Counted from the stretch's first letter, positions 12,201 to 21,480 are shown. The stretch is 64,000 nucleotides of DNA from Liolophura sinensis (GCF_032854445.1 NC_088304.1:9931704-9995703), one strand, 5' to 3'. Translations and numbers: made by a program. The notes: generated by a model not told the origin, from the letters alone.

Positions 12201-15200
12201 ATTCCATTTTTGGATTGTTTAATTTTGGCTTGCCAGTAAAACACAAAATAAAGTTGATGTTGCTTTATCATCATACTTGGTCCATGTAAATCCAGCGTGA
12301 AGTGACATGCCTTCCCACTGTCTGTTACCCCTCAAATAGTGTTGGTCTAACACTGATTTCCACCAAAACTTCTAGCAACTTGACATTAAATCACCAGGAG
12401 CCATTTTCACAAAACCTCATAAATAAATTTCTCATGACTTTTCTCATAAATGACGTTGCTTATGGCACTATAACCGAGACAATGTCTTTTACAAAACAAG
12501 TTACCAGAAATATGACTTACAAAGTTTTGTGAAAGAGGCACCAGAAAATTGGGTGTAACTAATGTAACTACTTTGACTTTATGATCTCTCTACCCTGCCA
12601 GCCTGTCGTTGGTGATTCTGTATGCTTTAACATTGCTGTATTTCTCCAGATGAGATGCCTCACCTGCCCTGTGTGCTGATTGAGGTGCTATCACTGGATT
12701 CATGGAATAGGTTCCGGACGGAAGGTTACACATACATCAATGTACCCTCTACCCCAGGTCTGTACCCTCTACCCCAAGTCTGTACCCTCTACTCCAGGTC
12801 TGTACCCTCTACTACCCTAGGTCTGTACCCTCTACTACCCTAGGTCTGTACCCTCTACTAACCCGGATTGGTACCCTCTACCCCAGGTTTGTATCGTCCA
12901 AACAGGCCTGTACGCTCTACTACCCCAGATCTGTACCCTGTCCCCCAGGTCTGTACCCTGTCCCCCAGGTCTGTACCCTCTACCCCAGGTCTGCATCCTC
13001 TACTCCAGATCTGTACCCTCTCACCCAAGTCTGTACCATCTACCCCAGATATGCGCCCTCTACCCCAGATATGCACCCTCTACCCCAGGTCTGTACCCTC
13101 TTACCCAGGTCTTTACCCTCTTACCTAGGTCTGCACTGCAAGATTTTGCAGCATCTAATCTTTGACTAAAATTGGCCAGAACTAATCGTTTAATTACTAC
13201 TAACATGTCCTATTACTGTGCTATTAGAAGAAATTTCAGCTGATTTTGATTACAAAGATTTCCTTCCCTGAATAATGGGTCAAATGTTTTCTGTGTTTAG
13301 GTGTATCTACCCACACTCTTCACTGCTGGAGACCCATTGGAAACTCAGTCACATCAGAACTACGCAGGTTTTTTATCGGCGGGTCACCAGAGCTGGAGGA
13401 TCCCACATACGCAGCTGTGCCCACCACGTTTGATGTAAGTGCTAGATTGTGTTTCAGTGCTCTCTTATTCGTCAGTGTGGCCAGTGAAAAAATGGCGAAG
13501 TTTAAAGCAGATGAACAATCCACGTCAGTTCATTGGGAAGCAAGACATAGCTCAGTGAATAAGACCCCGGGCTCCAAACCACAAGACATAGCTTAGTGAA
13601 TAGGACCCCGGGCTCCAAACCACAAGACATAGCTCAGTTAATAAGACCTCGGGCTCCAAACCACAAGACATATGTCAGTGAATAAGACCCCGTGCTCCAA
13701 ACCACAAGACATAGCTCAGTGAATAAGACCCCGGCCTCCAAACCACAAGACATAGGTCAGTGAATAAGACCCCGGCCTCCAAACCACAAGACATAGCTCA
13801 GTGAATAAGACCCAGGCCTCCAAACCACAGGACATAGGTCAGTGAATAAGACCCCGGGCTCCAAACCACAAGACATATGTCAGTGAATAAGACCCCGGGC
13901 TCCAAACCACAAGACATAGCTCAGTGAATAAGACCCCGGGCTCCAAACCACAAGACAAACAAGATGTGGGGTTACTTAATTCACCTAAAGTTTGGTGTGC
14001 ACAAAGGCTAGTTAAGAAGCACATAAAGGCCTCGATATGATGGCAATATGATGAATTTTGATGCCAGCTAGATAAATTAAGACAGCAGGAGTAATTTAAC
14101 AGTTACCTGCATAAATCTTGGTTAACTAGGTTAGTTGTCATCACCTGTGTCTTGCCTGCTGTGTCTGTAGAGGAGCACTTTAGATACTGGTATAATGACA
14201 GCCTGGGGCTGATGATTCATTCATTCAGTGGGCTTGAGGTCAAATGGTGGCATGCTACTTCAGTGAGTCCTATACAGCATCATCTCTGATCAAGTATTGT
14301 TGTAGGCATAATATTCCAGTTAGGCAGCACTGTAAATATGCCAGGCTAGTGCTTAGTATAGCCTTGATGGTAATTGGTGCAGTCAGAGTGTGAAGTTTTT
14401 AAAGTGGGGAGTGTAAGGACCTAGTCCATGCAGTTTAATGTGATTGACTAAGGTGTCAAGTTTGAAGTCTTTGGCATTGTGTTTCATTGAGGCAGCACTT
14501 TAAGAAAATCAGCTGCATTGAACTCTTCCTGCTACAATCTCCTATCATTAGGATACAACAGAAGTAATACCGATGGCAGCATCACAATCCTGACTCCAGA
14601 AAGGAGAGAAAAACCTTTAGCTGAGGTAGTATGAAGCTAGTTGTTTTTGTTTTTTTTTTTTCAGGGCCAGCTTTTGGGAAAGTATGGGTTCCGCACAGAA
14701 ACCACAGGCAGTGTTTCAGTCAGACTGAACACTATATTCCAGGCCAGGTATGTACAACTACTTTACCAGTGGAAAGATCACACTCTTCCAAATGAGAGGA
14801 AAGAAAGGTTGTTCTTACTATGGTAAATGAGGGAAAATTTTGCTCACAACTTGTATGTTTTGCCTGATATTTTGTTGATCTTAGATATTTTGATATTGTT
14901 TTGGAAGGTAGAGTGTTAGAGCTGGGAAAACCAAGTTCCAGCTCTAAATGTAGTGCTGCGTGATTTGTATTTGCCTGGTGTAAATTTAGGTCTTTTAGCT
15001 TTAACTTCCAGACCTTTTCTTCAGCTTACATGTTCTACCTAAAAGGAATCATTTCATTAACTTACCTAATATAAGTGATTAATAAATGAGCATTCAATCA
15101 GTCACTCTTGACAGCTTTTCCTGAGTCTGATTTACTAAGGATTAGCTTCTCATGAAAGTATGTTGTATTTTAGAGCATTCTTGGAACGGAGAGCGAGTAA

Positions 15201-18200
15201 GAGAAGTCTGGGATCTCTGCTGGATACATTAGGGTGAGTTGACAAGAGTGTCAGTTTCATTTAGTGTAGAGGCTGATGATCACCCGTCCAAATGTTGTAC
15301 AAGTCTAAATGTTGTACAGGTCTAAATTTGTTCAACCACCAGCTTCCTTAGGGTTCATTTTCATTTATTTGGATTCCACTCAAAATTGTTCAGGTTCCAA
15401 TTTCAGACATGTAGATCCACTCAAAGTTGTTCAGGTGCCAATTTCAGACATGTAGATCCACTCAAAGTTGTTCAGGCTCCAATTTCAGACATGTAGATCC
15501 ACTCAAAGTTGTTCAGGTTCCAATTTCAGACATTTAGATCCACTCAAAGTTGTTCAGGTTCCAATTTCAGACATGTAGATACCCTCAAAGTTGTTCAGGT
15601 TCCAATTTCAGATATTTAGATCCACTCAGAGTTGCTCAAGTCCCAAAAGTTGATCAGGTTCCAATTTCAGACATTTAGATCCACTCAAAGTTGTTCAGGT
15701 TCCAATTTCAGACATGTAGATCCACTCAAAGTTGTTCAGGTTCCAATTTCAGACATTTAGATCCACTCAAAGTTGTTCAGGTTCCAATTTCAGACATGTA
15801 GATACCCTCAAAGTTGTTCAGGTTCCAATTTCAGACATTTAGATCCACTCAGAGTTGCTCAAGTCCCAAAAGTTGATCAGGTTCCACAAGACTCAGGTTC
15901 AATCAAAAGTTATCCAGGCTCCAACTTGAATATTTAGTTATTTTGATTCACCTACAGATTTCCATGCTTTACCTGTTAACATAACATTTTCTTGTTATAC
16001 ATTTAGGTTGCACATGAATTTTTGTAGATTCCACTGTTATAAGGTTTGATGCATTTGTATGATTTGGTGGTTTGATAGCTAGCCTTAGAAAGCTTGAATA
16101 AATACAGAATTTTTAATTGGTTTCTTAACAAAAAAAAATGTTCTTTCAGTAAGATTGGACTGTCTTGGTTGATTGGTAGGGTGAGTGTCAGCTCTGTTTA
16201 ACATCTCCATTGTTGGTTTTAAGGAATGAAAGAATGAAATTCATTTGTCTTTCAGACGCCTAGCTATTATTTTGGAGGGGCAGACTGCAATGAGGGGCGC
16301 AGTCATATTAACGGGGGGTTCGGGGGTCACAGGCTCTCAGATGGCCCTTGACGGCTGGCAACCCTGCATTAGCCAGAAATGATTTTGTTGTGAAACAGCA
16401 GTCATAAGTTGATCACTGTAGTGGGATTACAGTACTTCCTCATTATTGAAAGTGATGCTAATTTCTTTTATTCTAAATAATAGGCCTATGGTTTTAAGCA
16501 TACTTCATTACTTCAGTTGCAAATTGTTGAGCATTTACACTATTAACATTCATTCTTTGTGGTAGAACTAGATCAATTCATACTTAATTGAAAGAGAGGA
16601 CTGTCAAGCATTTATTTACAGAACTTACAGAAAATTTTTCTGGTGCTCTTTGATCTTCCTAAGCACTAAATCCCTCACTTGCCCACATATAGCTGCCATT
16701 TGAAGAATGTATCTTAAGATTTTTAACGAGATTATAGAAAAGTTGTGAGGATGTGTGCTCAGTATTCTCAGTGAATGAGGACCCAATCAAAGTTTAGTTC
16801 AAGGATGGCCTTTTCCCCAACTAAATGCTTAGAGTTGTTAACTTTTGGGTTCAGTACAATTGATGCTGGCACATCTGTTTGGCTATGAATTTCCTCAGTC
16901 ACAGTTCCCACCACTGAATTATGGTCAGATTCTGCAATCAAGTCAGAATGATAGGCCAGAGATGATGTTATTGTTAAAGATGCCACCAAAAGCTTGTCCC
17001 GAAAAACGATGTAACGGAGTGGCAGCCTTCAGCTGAGGCTGCCTTGTCATGGGCTCGTTTTTCTGCCTTTCCTGATCTGCTCTGCGTAATGCTTATAAGC
17101 TTCTGTTTTGACACACACACACGAAAATAATTTCAAGTTGAACTGCTGTAAAACACTCGACACACACACTCTGGTGATATTTTGACTCTCCATTATTTGG
17201 TTTTTGAGCAGTAGAGCACTTCTTATGCAATACGACCAGCTGAATGCCGAACCATGGAGAATGAAACAACATATCTTGCGTCACACAGCTGGACCGAGGC
17301 CCAACAAGGCGAGTTTTAGCACACATGTACCCTGGCTGGCTTGATTTCATTGTGAAATAAGGATTTGAAAGAAGGAAAGGCAGCAGGGCACACTGATGTT
17401 GTAAAGAAAGGCTGCGGGGCACAGTTTAATAAGGGCAGGGCGCTACGCCCCTCCAAAAACGCCTAGCGAGGGGTCTGGTCTTTGTATTATCCCATGTGTG
17501 TGTAATCCCTCTGTGTTTTTCTCGTTTCAGAATAAATGCAGTCCAGTCCAATATATCCAATGTTTTAGGTATGTCTGTTCAATGTTTTGAAATAGTAATT
17601 ACTAGTATAGAATTAATTAAACAGATAAGTTGTCAGATTGTGTCAAGTTTGCTAGTGGGGGTACCCGTGGTTGCTGGGTTAGTGTGCTAGTACAGCGAAA
17701 TGACCCAGGAGCCTCTCACCAATGCTATCGCTGAGTTCAAGTCCAGCTTACGCTGGCTTCTTTGTACATGGGAAAGTTGATCTGAAACCAAGTTGTCAGA
17801 TTGAGCAAATTTGTTAGTGGGGGCGCCAGTGGCCGATAGGTTAGTGTACTAGTACAGCACTATGACCCAGGACCCTCTCACTAATGTGATCGCTGTGAGT
17901 TCATGTCCAGTATCATGCTGGTTTCTTCGTAAAGGGAAGGTCTCCCTGCAACCTTCAGATAGTCATGTGTTTCTCCCAGGGTTCTGCCAGGTTTTCTCCC
18001 ACCATAATGCTGGCTGCCATCGTACAATTGAAATATTCTTGAGTAAGGTGTTAAACACCAACCAAATAAAAAAATAAAAATATAAGTTGCCCACACCAAT
18101 GATCCGTACTAAGCTCTCAGTTCATATGTTCAACAGATGCCTTCAAGAGAGCACGTCAGCGGATGATCCAAGCTCGAGAGAATGCTACCCACGATCTCAT

Positions 18201-18228
18201 GAATGAAACAAAGGATAAGAATGTCTGA
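205..18228 (+). CDS. MKS1: MKS1 (Meckel syndrome 1 / B9-domain protein), C-terminal 425 residues over 16 exons; 5' exons outside window
   Basis: Coding exons read with GT/AG borders: 205-308, 617-748, 1722-1852, 2725-2770, 3533-3569, 4263-4319, 4587-4629, 4940-5002, 5908-5978, 6553-6631, 12650-12757, 13301-13434, 14665-14747, 15174-15233, 17531-17568, 18137-18228 (stop TGA). Phases join without a break, giving 425 residues plus stop. Motifs recalled from vertebrate MKS1 appear in order: MTTSAS, VQTMFIMAD, HTEFLQACVGFEFEM, YDDLYLHFFLDLP, QLSWVTQTCKT, VLIEVLSLDSW, ELRRFFIGGSPELED, GFRTETTGSVS, AFKRARQRM. The B9 domain spans roughly visible residues 170-330. MKS1 acts with B9D1/B9D2 and tectonics in the ciliary transition zone (family knowledge). 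About 130 N-terminal residues are missing upstream. The intron at 6632-12649 carries a sense-oriented copia element, and two exons end in tandem repeats that copy their splice donor. Convergent with LZTR1. Confidence 0.95.
1060..1182 (+). mobile_element. SINE-A, diverged fragment
   Basis: Contains GCTGGCTTGCTCTCC, then an AACCTGCAGA...GGTTTCCCCCCATCAT core and a GTTAAAACACCAATCAAAT tail. These match the full SINE-A copies at 26435 and 63240 but with deletions. It lies in an MKS1 intron. Confidence 0.6.
1193..1530 (+). mobile_element. SINE-B, tRNA-headed SINE
   Basis: A tRNA-like head has an A-box-like TTAATGGTTAGAACATCC and a B-box-like GGGATCAAACCC. The tail reads TCATATGACTGAAAAATTG followed by TTAAACCCCAA. 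The same tail occurs in inverted copies near 28075 and 49316. It is a different family from SINE-A. Confidence 0.65.
2153..2260. repeat. 36-bp tandem repeat, 3 copies
   Basis: Three nearly perfect copies of a 36-bp unit beginning ACATCTGACCTCAAACATAT, in an MKS1 intron. It abuts a dispersed MITE-like repeat (2258-2480). Confidence 0.9.
2258..2480 (-). mobile_element. MITE-like dispersed repeat (family T), inverted copy
   Basis: Begins TACTGTAATTCTTCAACC and holds GGCCAATCCAACCCACATAG, the reverse complement of a core seen at 31893-32124 and 53312-53535. Ends of family members carry TTCAACC in inverted orientation, which suggests terminal inverted repeats of a short non-autonomous DNA transposon. 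Divergence between copies is considerable. Confidence 0.5.
3947..4075 (-). mobile_element. SINE-A fragment
   Basis: Reverse-complement SINE-A core: GGTGTTTTATACTGTAATCC, CAGCCAGTATT, GAAACCCACGACCATCTGCA, GACAGACCCTTCCACTTA. The tRNA head is absent. MKS1 intron. Confidence 0.6.
5003..5092 (+). repeat. 30-bp tandem repeat x3 starting at the MKS1 exon 4940-5002 splice donor
   Basis: Three 30-bp units (5003-5032, 5033-5062, 5063-5092), each starting GTGAGTACATGTCATTGTGT. The first GTGAGT is the donor of the MKS1 exon ending at 5002. The unit is ten codons long and the exon frame stays open across all three units before a stop at about 5099. Confidence 0.9.
5310..5640 (+). mobile_element. SINE-like repeat D
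   Basis: Shares GTTACAGTGAGGCAGC, ATAAATA and CCCTGCTACAAGGACA-type blocks with segments at about 14150-14540 and 22450-22655. The three copies in equivalent order imply a dispersed repeat. A Pol III head was not clearly resolved. Confidence 0.4.
6130..6202. repeat. 15-16 bp tandem repeat (ATGGCCACTCCCCCA), about 5 copies
   Basis: Five short units of ATGGCCACTYCCCCA in an MKS1 intron. It is followed by duplicated TGATCAGTT. Confidence 0.85.
6312..6405 (+). mobile_element. SINE-A 3' end, strongly 5'-truncated
   Basis: Holds only the SINE-A 3' part: CCCGGTTTCCTCCCACCATA, AAGTGAAATATTCTTGAG, then a tail of ATCAAATAAATAAATAAAT. MKS1 intron. Confidence 0.75.
7058..7282 (+). repeat. 5' LTR of the copia element
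   Basis: Starts TGTGAATCCTG and ends GGAGTATCA. It contains a TATATA-like stretch (GTTATATACC) and a downstream AATAAAA suited to U3 promoter and R polyadenylation roles. Same sequence by eye as 11635-11859. Confidence 0.95.
7284..7292 (+). other. Primer binding site, initiator tRNA-Met type
   Basis: TGGTAGCAG one base after the 5' LTR matches the complement of the 3' end of animal initiator tRNA-Met over nine bases. The match then ends. Confidence 0.7.
7304..11515 (+). CDS. Copia gag-pol polyprotein, 1403 residues, intact
   Basis: One open frame, with ATG 21 bases after the 5' LTR. Domains in order: a UBN2-like Gag (about 1-190); CCHC knuckle C-X2-C-X4-H-X4-C at residues 230-243; aspartic protease motif IDTACTRT with Asp293; an HHCC pre-integrase region (HKQFGH ... 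CDICKKH); an integrase core with D514, D569 (TDNGGEF) and E605, which keeps the D-X35-E spacing; reverse transcriptase with FSMDIKTAFLQG and the catalytic box as HVDD (1089-1092) rather than the usual YVDD; RNase H beginning FSDSS (Asp1246). The order protease, integrase, RT, RNase H identifies Ty1/copia. No stop or frameshift is seen. The subfamily within metazoan copia elements was not determined. Confidence 0.96.
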   Translation: MATNYKQPPRFDDQTAFETWTNEVEIWRRVTDLPAEKQALALSLSLSGRARETAMELPADELASRGGMDILLTKLKTVFQKEIKDASYEAYSKFDTYRKSTDQSMTEYIIGFEQCYNKARKFEMTLPDAVLAFKLLDSANLSHQERQLALTAATDLTFDAMKGSLKRIFGNGSNSDTRFEGIQVKTESAFYTQRTPKQNKQAFNSTQDIRTQEPLKGTNPLNKFGKRSRCAICQSTYHWAKDCPHRIQGNVNITEIQPEDTESCNITLFAKENGQECEFEVFMAEASSAAVIDTACTRTVCGATWLEDYISKLENQQKIIQTENSVKKFKFGDGNVVQSTKCVTIPAKIGRTCCSIKTEVVDANIPLLLSKASLKKAGAILDLENDKAIMFNEPVTLNFTSSGHYCIDILDQKCVEDDELNSLDEVLSVLDISKMCKQEQQKTLAKIHKQFGHASTHRMSCLLKGAGQNVNVFSGNLQELVENCDICKKHKKPRPKPAVSLPLATSFNETVAMDLHELQPGVWYLHIIDLFTRFSAGCIVKTKQASEITARFIQHWIGIHGAPEKVFTDNGGEFNNSEFRDMAENFNIQVLTTAAYSPWSNGVVERHNQTLTSTLLKIRADNNIDWETGLSWALMAKNSMHNEQGFSPHQLVFGKSLNLPSVVSDMPPALEGTSMSSVVGKHITALHAARKAYPESECSEKIRRALRKKAPSSTEKFCTGDMVYYKRIDSPEWKGPGVVIGQDGAVTFVRHGGTCIRVHHSRLQKITRQAEIEEDLELKGFQSEQGSVSVDKNSKNILEDNYETSDDDYGPEAGSDKYALHQQQTLLSNIKIGQEVKFMQNGISHTAQILSRAGKVTGKYVHWYNVQFSEPGDKAGKQGSVNLSKVDILEVRNVESLSGSSHDNVFNIEDVSFDKAKLEELESWKRNEVYVEVKDEGQRCVSTKWICTLKEKAEGIQPKARLVARGFEELDKDLPKDSPTCSSESLRLIIAMFAQNKWQPFSMDIKTAFLQGSPLSRELYVRPPLEANASGTVWKLKKCVYGLADASLYWYTRVKQVMKECGGQMSTVDPAVFFWPDNIGGVKGVLACHVDDFILGGNSDFMQTVVPAIRSELCVGREQSSSFRYLGMELLQFRPGELYLHQEEYAKTIHPMILTWARRQQIDSPLSEEETNIYRSKVGQILWLARQSRPDLMFDSSTLAAGVKNATVQNVVELNKVIRKMQAERVVLKFQHLGNTELQQLVVFSDSSLGNLSDGATQGGHLIVLMGAEGKFSPIHWQSKRIRRVVRSTLAAETLALTEGIDNCLFLANLYAEITGGKIGAQSIPIVCVTDCHSLLDAIHSTKHVAEKRLRLEVSYVRELVAEKRISKILWSTTKQQLANCLTKRGASGNVLLQAISSGVWNL
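11571..11634 (+). other. A-run and polypurine tract before the 3' LTR
   Basis: A run of about 15 A follows the gag-pol stop. GAAAGAGGGGAAAT at 11621-11634 directly abuts the 3' LTR, as expected for the plus-strand primer. Confidence 0.8.
11635..11859 (+). repeat. 3' LTR of the copia element
   Basis: A 225-bp TG...CA repeat with no differences from 7058-7282 found by eye. It is followed by the target duplication GTGCT. Confidence 0.95.
12020..12275. repeat. AT-rich dispersed repeat R (copy 1)
   Basis: Shares AAAATCATCTAATTTGTGG, an ACATATTTA..AAGCCTTGAAAAACAG block and TTTTCAGTTTTATTT with copies at about 33590, 35425, 37345 (inverted) and 39655. Length is about 240 bp. Possible MITE; ends unresolved. 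Confidence 0.55.
12741..13140 (+). repeat. 20-bp minisatellite, about 19 copies, seeded at an MKS1 exon/donor junction
   Basis: The consensus unit is TGTACCCTCTACCCCAGGTC. The first unit is the last coding stretch of the MKS1 exon 12650-12757 (AAT GTA CCC TCT ACC CCA G) plus its donor GT. Each good copy repeats CCCCAG|GTCTGT, which is both acceptor-like (pyrimidine tract, CAG) and donor-like. Unit length drifts from 18 to 24 bp mid-array. Confidence 0.92.
13541..13955. repeat. 41-bp minisatellite, about 10 copies
   Basis: The unit starts CAAGACATAGCTCAGTGAAT and contains AAGACCCCGGGCTCCAAACC. The period is exactly 41 between the first two units (13541 and 13582). MKS1 intron, about 100 bp after the exon ending at 13434. 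Confidence 0.92.
14150..14540 (+). mobile_element. SINE-like repeat D, second copy
   Basis: Contains GGCATAATATTCCAGTTAGG, GCAGCACTGTAAATATGCC and later TGAGGCAGCA...CCTGCTACAATC, the block order of repeat D at 5310. Diverged. Confidence 0.35.
15390..15890. repeat. 41-bp minisatellite, about 12 copies with higher-order structure
   Basis: The unit contains TTCAGGTTCCAATTTCAGAC and GATCCACTCAAAGTTG. A variant block (AGATACCCTC ... GAGTTGCTCAAGTCCC) recurs once, implying a larger secondary duplication. MKS1 intron. Confidence 0.92.
16253..17477. mobile_element. Candidate non-autonomous DNA transposon with terminal inverted repeats
   Basis: The left end starts CAGACGCCTAGC with TTTTGGAGGGGC further in. 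The reverse complement of the right end starts CAGACCCCTCGCTAGGCG with TTTTTGGAGGGGCG further in. Flanks show a 6-bp direct repeat, GTCTTT (16247-16252 and 17478-17483). No transposase was recognised in the 1.2-kb interior. Superfamily unknown. Confidence 0.6.
17655..17790 (+). mobile_element. SINE-A, 3'-truncated copy, first of a pair
   Basis: tRNA-derived head (GGGTTAGTGTGCTAGTACAG, then TGACCCAGGAGCCTCTCACC and GAGTTCAAGTCCAGC), stopping after ACATGGGAAAG. Its 5' flank AAGTTGTCAGATTG recurs before the next copy, so flank and head were duplicated in tandem. Confidence 0.7.
17817..18075 (+). mobile_element. SINE-A, near full length, second of a pair
   Basis: Head, B-box (GTGAGTTCATGTCC), conserved core (TTCTCCCACCATAATGCTGG) and tail (TTAAACACCAACCAAATAAA). 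It sits about 60 bp upstream of the last MKS1 exon. Confidence 0.8.
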
Positions 18229-18700
18229 TGTCTGTGTACAAATGCAGTTTTTCCCGACATTGTAGAGAGTGGTTGGTGAACCATTTGTTGTGTTACTTAA
18301 TTCCGTCCTGATCCGGTTCTCTCTCCTGGGAAACTTAAGGATAAGAAAATCTGTTGTACATGTACACAGTCAAGTTTTCACCACGTTGTAGAGAGTGGTT
18401 GGTGAACCATTTGGGGGTTAGTTCCGTCCTGTACAGATTTTGTTTCCATGGAAACCAATGGTAAGAAAGTGTATTGTAAATACACTATATCAAGGCCTTT
18501 CTTACTTGTGAGCGTCATAAGGTTACAATGTGGTTATATTGAGAACAGTAAACCCCATTACCCTGAAAGCGAGGGATAAGAATATATCTAATGATTGTCC
18601 TCACCATTGTAGAGGGTGATTTTAATATTGTACCAGTTGTTCCCTTCCTCTTGGAAAGCATAGCTAAGAATATCTGAATTATAGTACCTGGTAGCAAGCC
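18229..18700 (+). other. Probable MKS1 3' UTR with degenerate internal repeats
   Basis: After the MKS1 stop, the phrase GAGAGTGGTTGGTGAACCAT recurs at about 18265 and 18390, with GTTCCGTCCTG and a GGATAAGAA block in each unit. These are diverged repeats of 100-130 bp. No convincing poly(A) signal was fixed. Confidence 0.5.
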
Positions 18701-19967
18701 ATAAGCCAGCCAGTGGTTTGTCTGTGGTGCGCTTATGGAATGATTTTGGAATACTTGAAGAATGTGTCAGCTAAGTAGCTGGTAATCATATTTGTGATCC
18801 ACAGCACTTGTTTGATGCCATGTGGAAGAGATACCTAGTTGAACAGTAGAACCCTGCTAGAAGCTTGCTATGAGTTTGTTTTTGGGGAGCTGGTGGAATG
18901 CCTCTATAAAACTTGTTGGCTCTCCATTGTAGAGACATGTACACATACATGTAGCAGATATCGGATGATTATGTTAGGATTTGTCTTCTAAGCCATCAGT
19001 GTTGTGTGCCAGTAATTGTTTTTAAGGACCACAGTCTCTAAAAGGTCTGATTTTGAAAACTTTGGATTAGCATCAGTGGCTCCCTGTGTTGGCAAAGGAA
19101 GACAAATCCATTTAGAAAGCAGTGCATGATTTATCATGTCTGATTATAAATTCAGAATGGAATGTAATCAGTAATTCCAGGTTTTTTCATAAAAATGAGA
19201 GAGAAAATTAGCTTCTATGCCTTCTGTATTTTTTGTTGAGTGCTAAGTCTGAGCAATCTGGAAAGCCAAATGATGCATTCAGATCTCTGTTACTTGAATT
19301 CAAAGATTGTCCATATAGTTGCTTGTTCAGAAGTACCAGTAATGTTCAGGTAGTCATTTATTACTCAGTTTTTGTTGCATGATTTATACCTCTATATATT
19401 GTATATTCCTGTCAATAATACCACCAATTCCACAAATCCGTCCACCTTTACCATCGGTAATTTCGAGAATGCCAGTAATGCAAGGAATATGAGCAGATGG
19501 ACTTGCTTTTCAATATCCATCACTGGAAGAGAAAGTTGAAAATGATGAGGTAAAAATTTAACTTGTTACCATACATTCCTTCATGTATGTACAGTGAATG
19601 ACATTCATAATATACAGTAATACTTTCAATGTATTGTACAGAATTCTTGTTGTCTTTTCCTGATATTTAATGCTGAACGCTGTCTTCATGTTTTCTTTGT
19701 GAGATCATCTTTTTGAATCCAGCAATCCAAATTATGACGGTAAAGGCTGTGGTTTTGCGTGAGAAAGCTTGTCAGATCCTTGACTTCAAATTAAGTGTCA
19801 GATGAGGGACTCTTCGTAAGAAAGCATGTCATTTGTTTGGCTTTAGGTGAAACAGCTGGCCAGATGTTTGGCTGACACATGAGAAAGCTTGTCAGATACT
19901 TGACTTTTTGTGAGAAAGCTTGTGTGATGCTTGGCCTTGCATAAGAAACCATGCTGATTTCCTCTGC

Positions 19968-20116
19968 AGACATATGTGGGAAGGTCTTTCAGCAACTTGG
20001 AGTTGATCGTGGGTTTTCCCCAGGCTTTGCCCAGTTTCTTCCCACCACTATTCTGGTTGCCATCACTTAAGTGAAATATTCTTGAGTACAGCATAAAACA
20101 CCAATCACATAAATGA
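19968..20116 (+). mobile_element. SINE-A 3' half
   Basis: Core TGGGAAGGTCTTTCAGCAAC, GATCGTGGGTTTTCCCCAGG, and AAGTGAAATATTCTTGAGTA, ending in AAAACACCAATCACATAAAT. Head missing. Confidence 0.7.
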
Positions 20117-21229
20117 CGCAAGAACTCCCATCAGTTGCTGGACTTCTAACAAGAAAGCTTGTTGGGTGCTGGCTAGGAATGACACCATGTCATTCTTCAG
20201 AGTTTCTACCTCCACAAACTTGACCATTTTGTCTTTAAAAGTGAAATAATGAGAGGAGAGTCACTGTGGGGGAGTTTTATTACACTGAACACCCTGCACA
20301 CCAAGTTCAGGGTTCAATCCTAGCCCTGGACAGGGTGTTTATAGGTTTGTACCCCACTCTCATTGTTCATTGTTCAAGTCCTTGATGACAATAACAGTCA
20401 ATGGCAGCACCTATGGGGCCATGTGCACAGTCCACATTGTTCACTGAAGACCCCATCTTTCACCAACATGGTGTGCACATCTGTGACAATAACAGTCAAC
20501 AGTACTTACATGTATGGGTCTTTTTTCAAGGTCCAATTCCCTGCACATGTCTTCCACCAACATGTGCTAGTCTGTACATGTATGTCACACATTGGAAAGT
20601 TCATCAGTAACTTGCCAATAGTCAGTGGTTTACACAGATTACTCATCTTTCCTCCACTGATAAAACTGGTATAAAACCATGGTATAAGTGAAAAGTTTGG
20701 GAGTACAGTGTTAAAGAGGTATCAAATAGAAAAATAGACCGATATAATTTTAGGCCCCGCATTAAATAGTCATAAACAGTCTTAAATAACTAAAATAAAT
20801 AACACATACAAGCAAAATGTCATGTATTGTTTTATAATACAGTTCCATGAAATAAATAATAGATCAATTTGGCAATCACATGTTAAGTGAAAACAAAATA
20901 CACCAAAAGTTTTAAGTACAGCAAACAAATACCAATCACTTATATAGTATTAGCAAAGTACCAGCATGCTACTACATGTATATATGTAAAATGGCTGTCT
21001 CTTCGGGACAAACTATTTTCATTTTGATATAAAGACTCACATAGGTTGTTTTCATAAAAGTTGGTTCATAGATATATATATGTAGCCTCTCCACTTCAGT
21101 CAACTATATTCCACTGCACTTCAATGCATGTTCATATTTTGCAGCACTTCTGAAACTGTCCTGTTTAACTTAGCCTCCTTAAGTTTACTCAAACTGATTT
21201 TAACTACGATGGCAACACGTGGCAATGAT

Positions 21230-21480
21230 ATACCTATAAGATGACATTGTAGTTACAATAAATGCTAAGGTGATGGTAACGTAGTACAGACAAAAACATA
21301 AGTTGCTATGGTAGTTACAAAAAACTTTCTATTGACTGTAACTACAACAGCAACATATGTTAGGGACATAAATATAAGTTGCCAAGGTAGTTACAAAAAA
21401 TGTTATATTGACTGTAACTACAACAGCAACATATGTTACAGACATAAATATAAGTTGCCATAGTAGTTACAATGAATGTT
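21230..21480. repeat. About 78-bp tandem repeat, 3 copies
   Basis: Units share ACAGCAACATATGTTA, CATAAATATAAGTTGCCA and GTAGTTACAA blocks. The copies around 21345 and 21423 are very similar; an outer copy is diverged. Confidence 0.8.

Noticed and set aside
12858-13128. Frames on both strands rich in VPSTPGL or DLGEGV
   Set aside because: Translations of the 20-bp minisatellite, not a collagen-like or other repeat protein.
13541-13955. CRISPR-like direct repeats
   Set aside because: Units are contiguous with no unique spacers, in a eukaryotic intron. A simple minisatellite.
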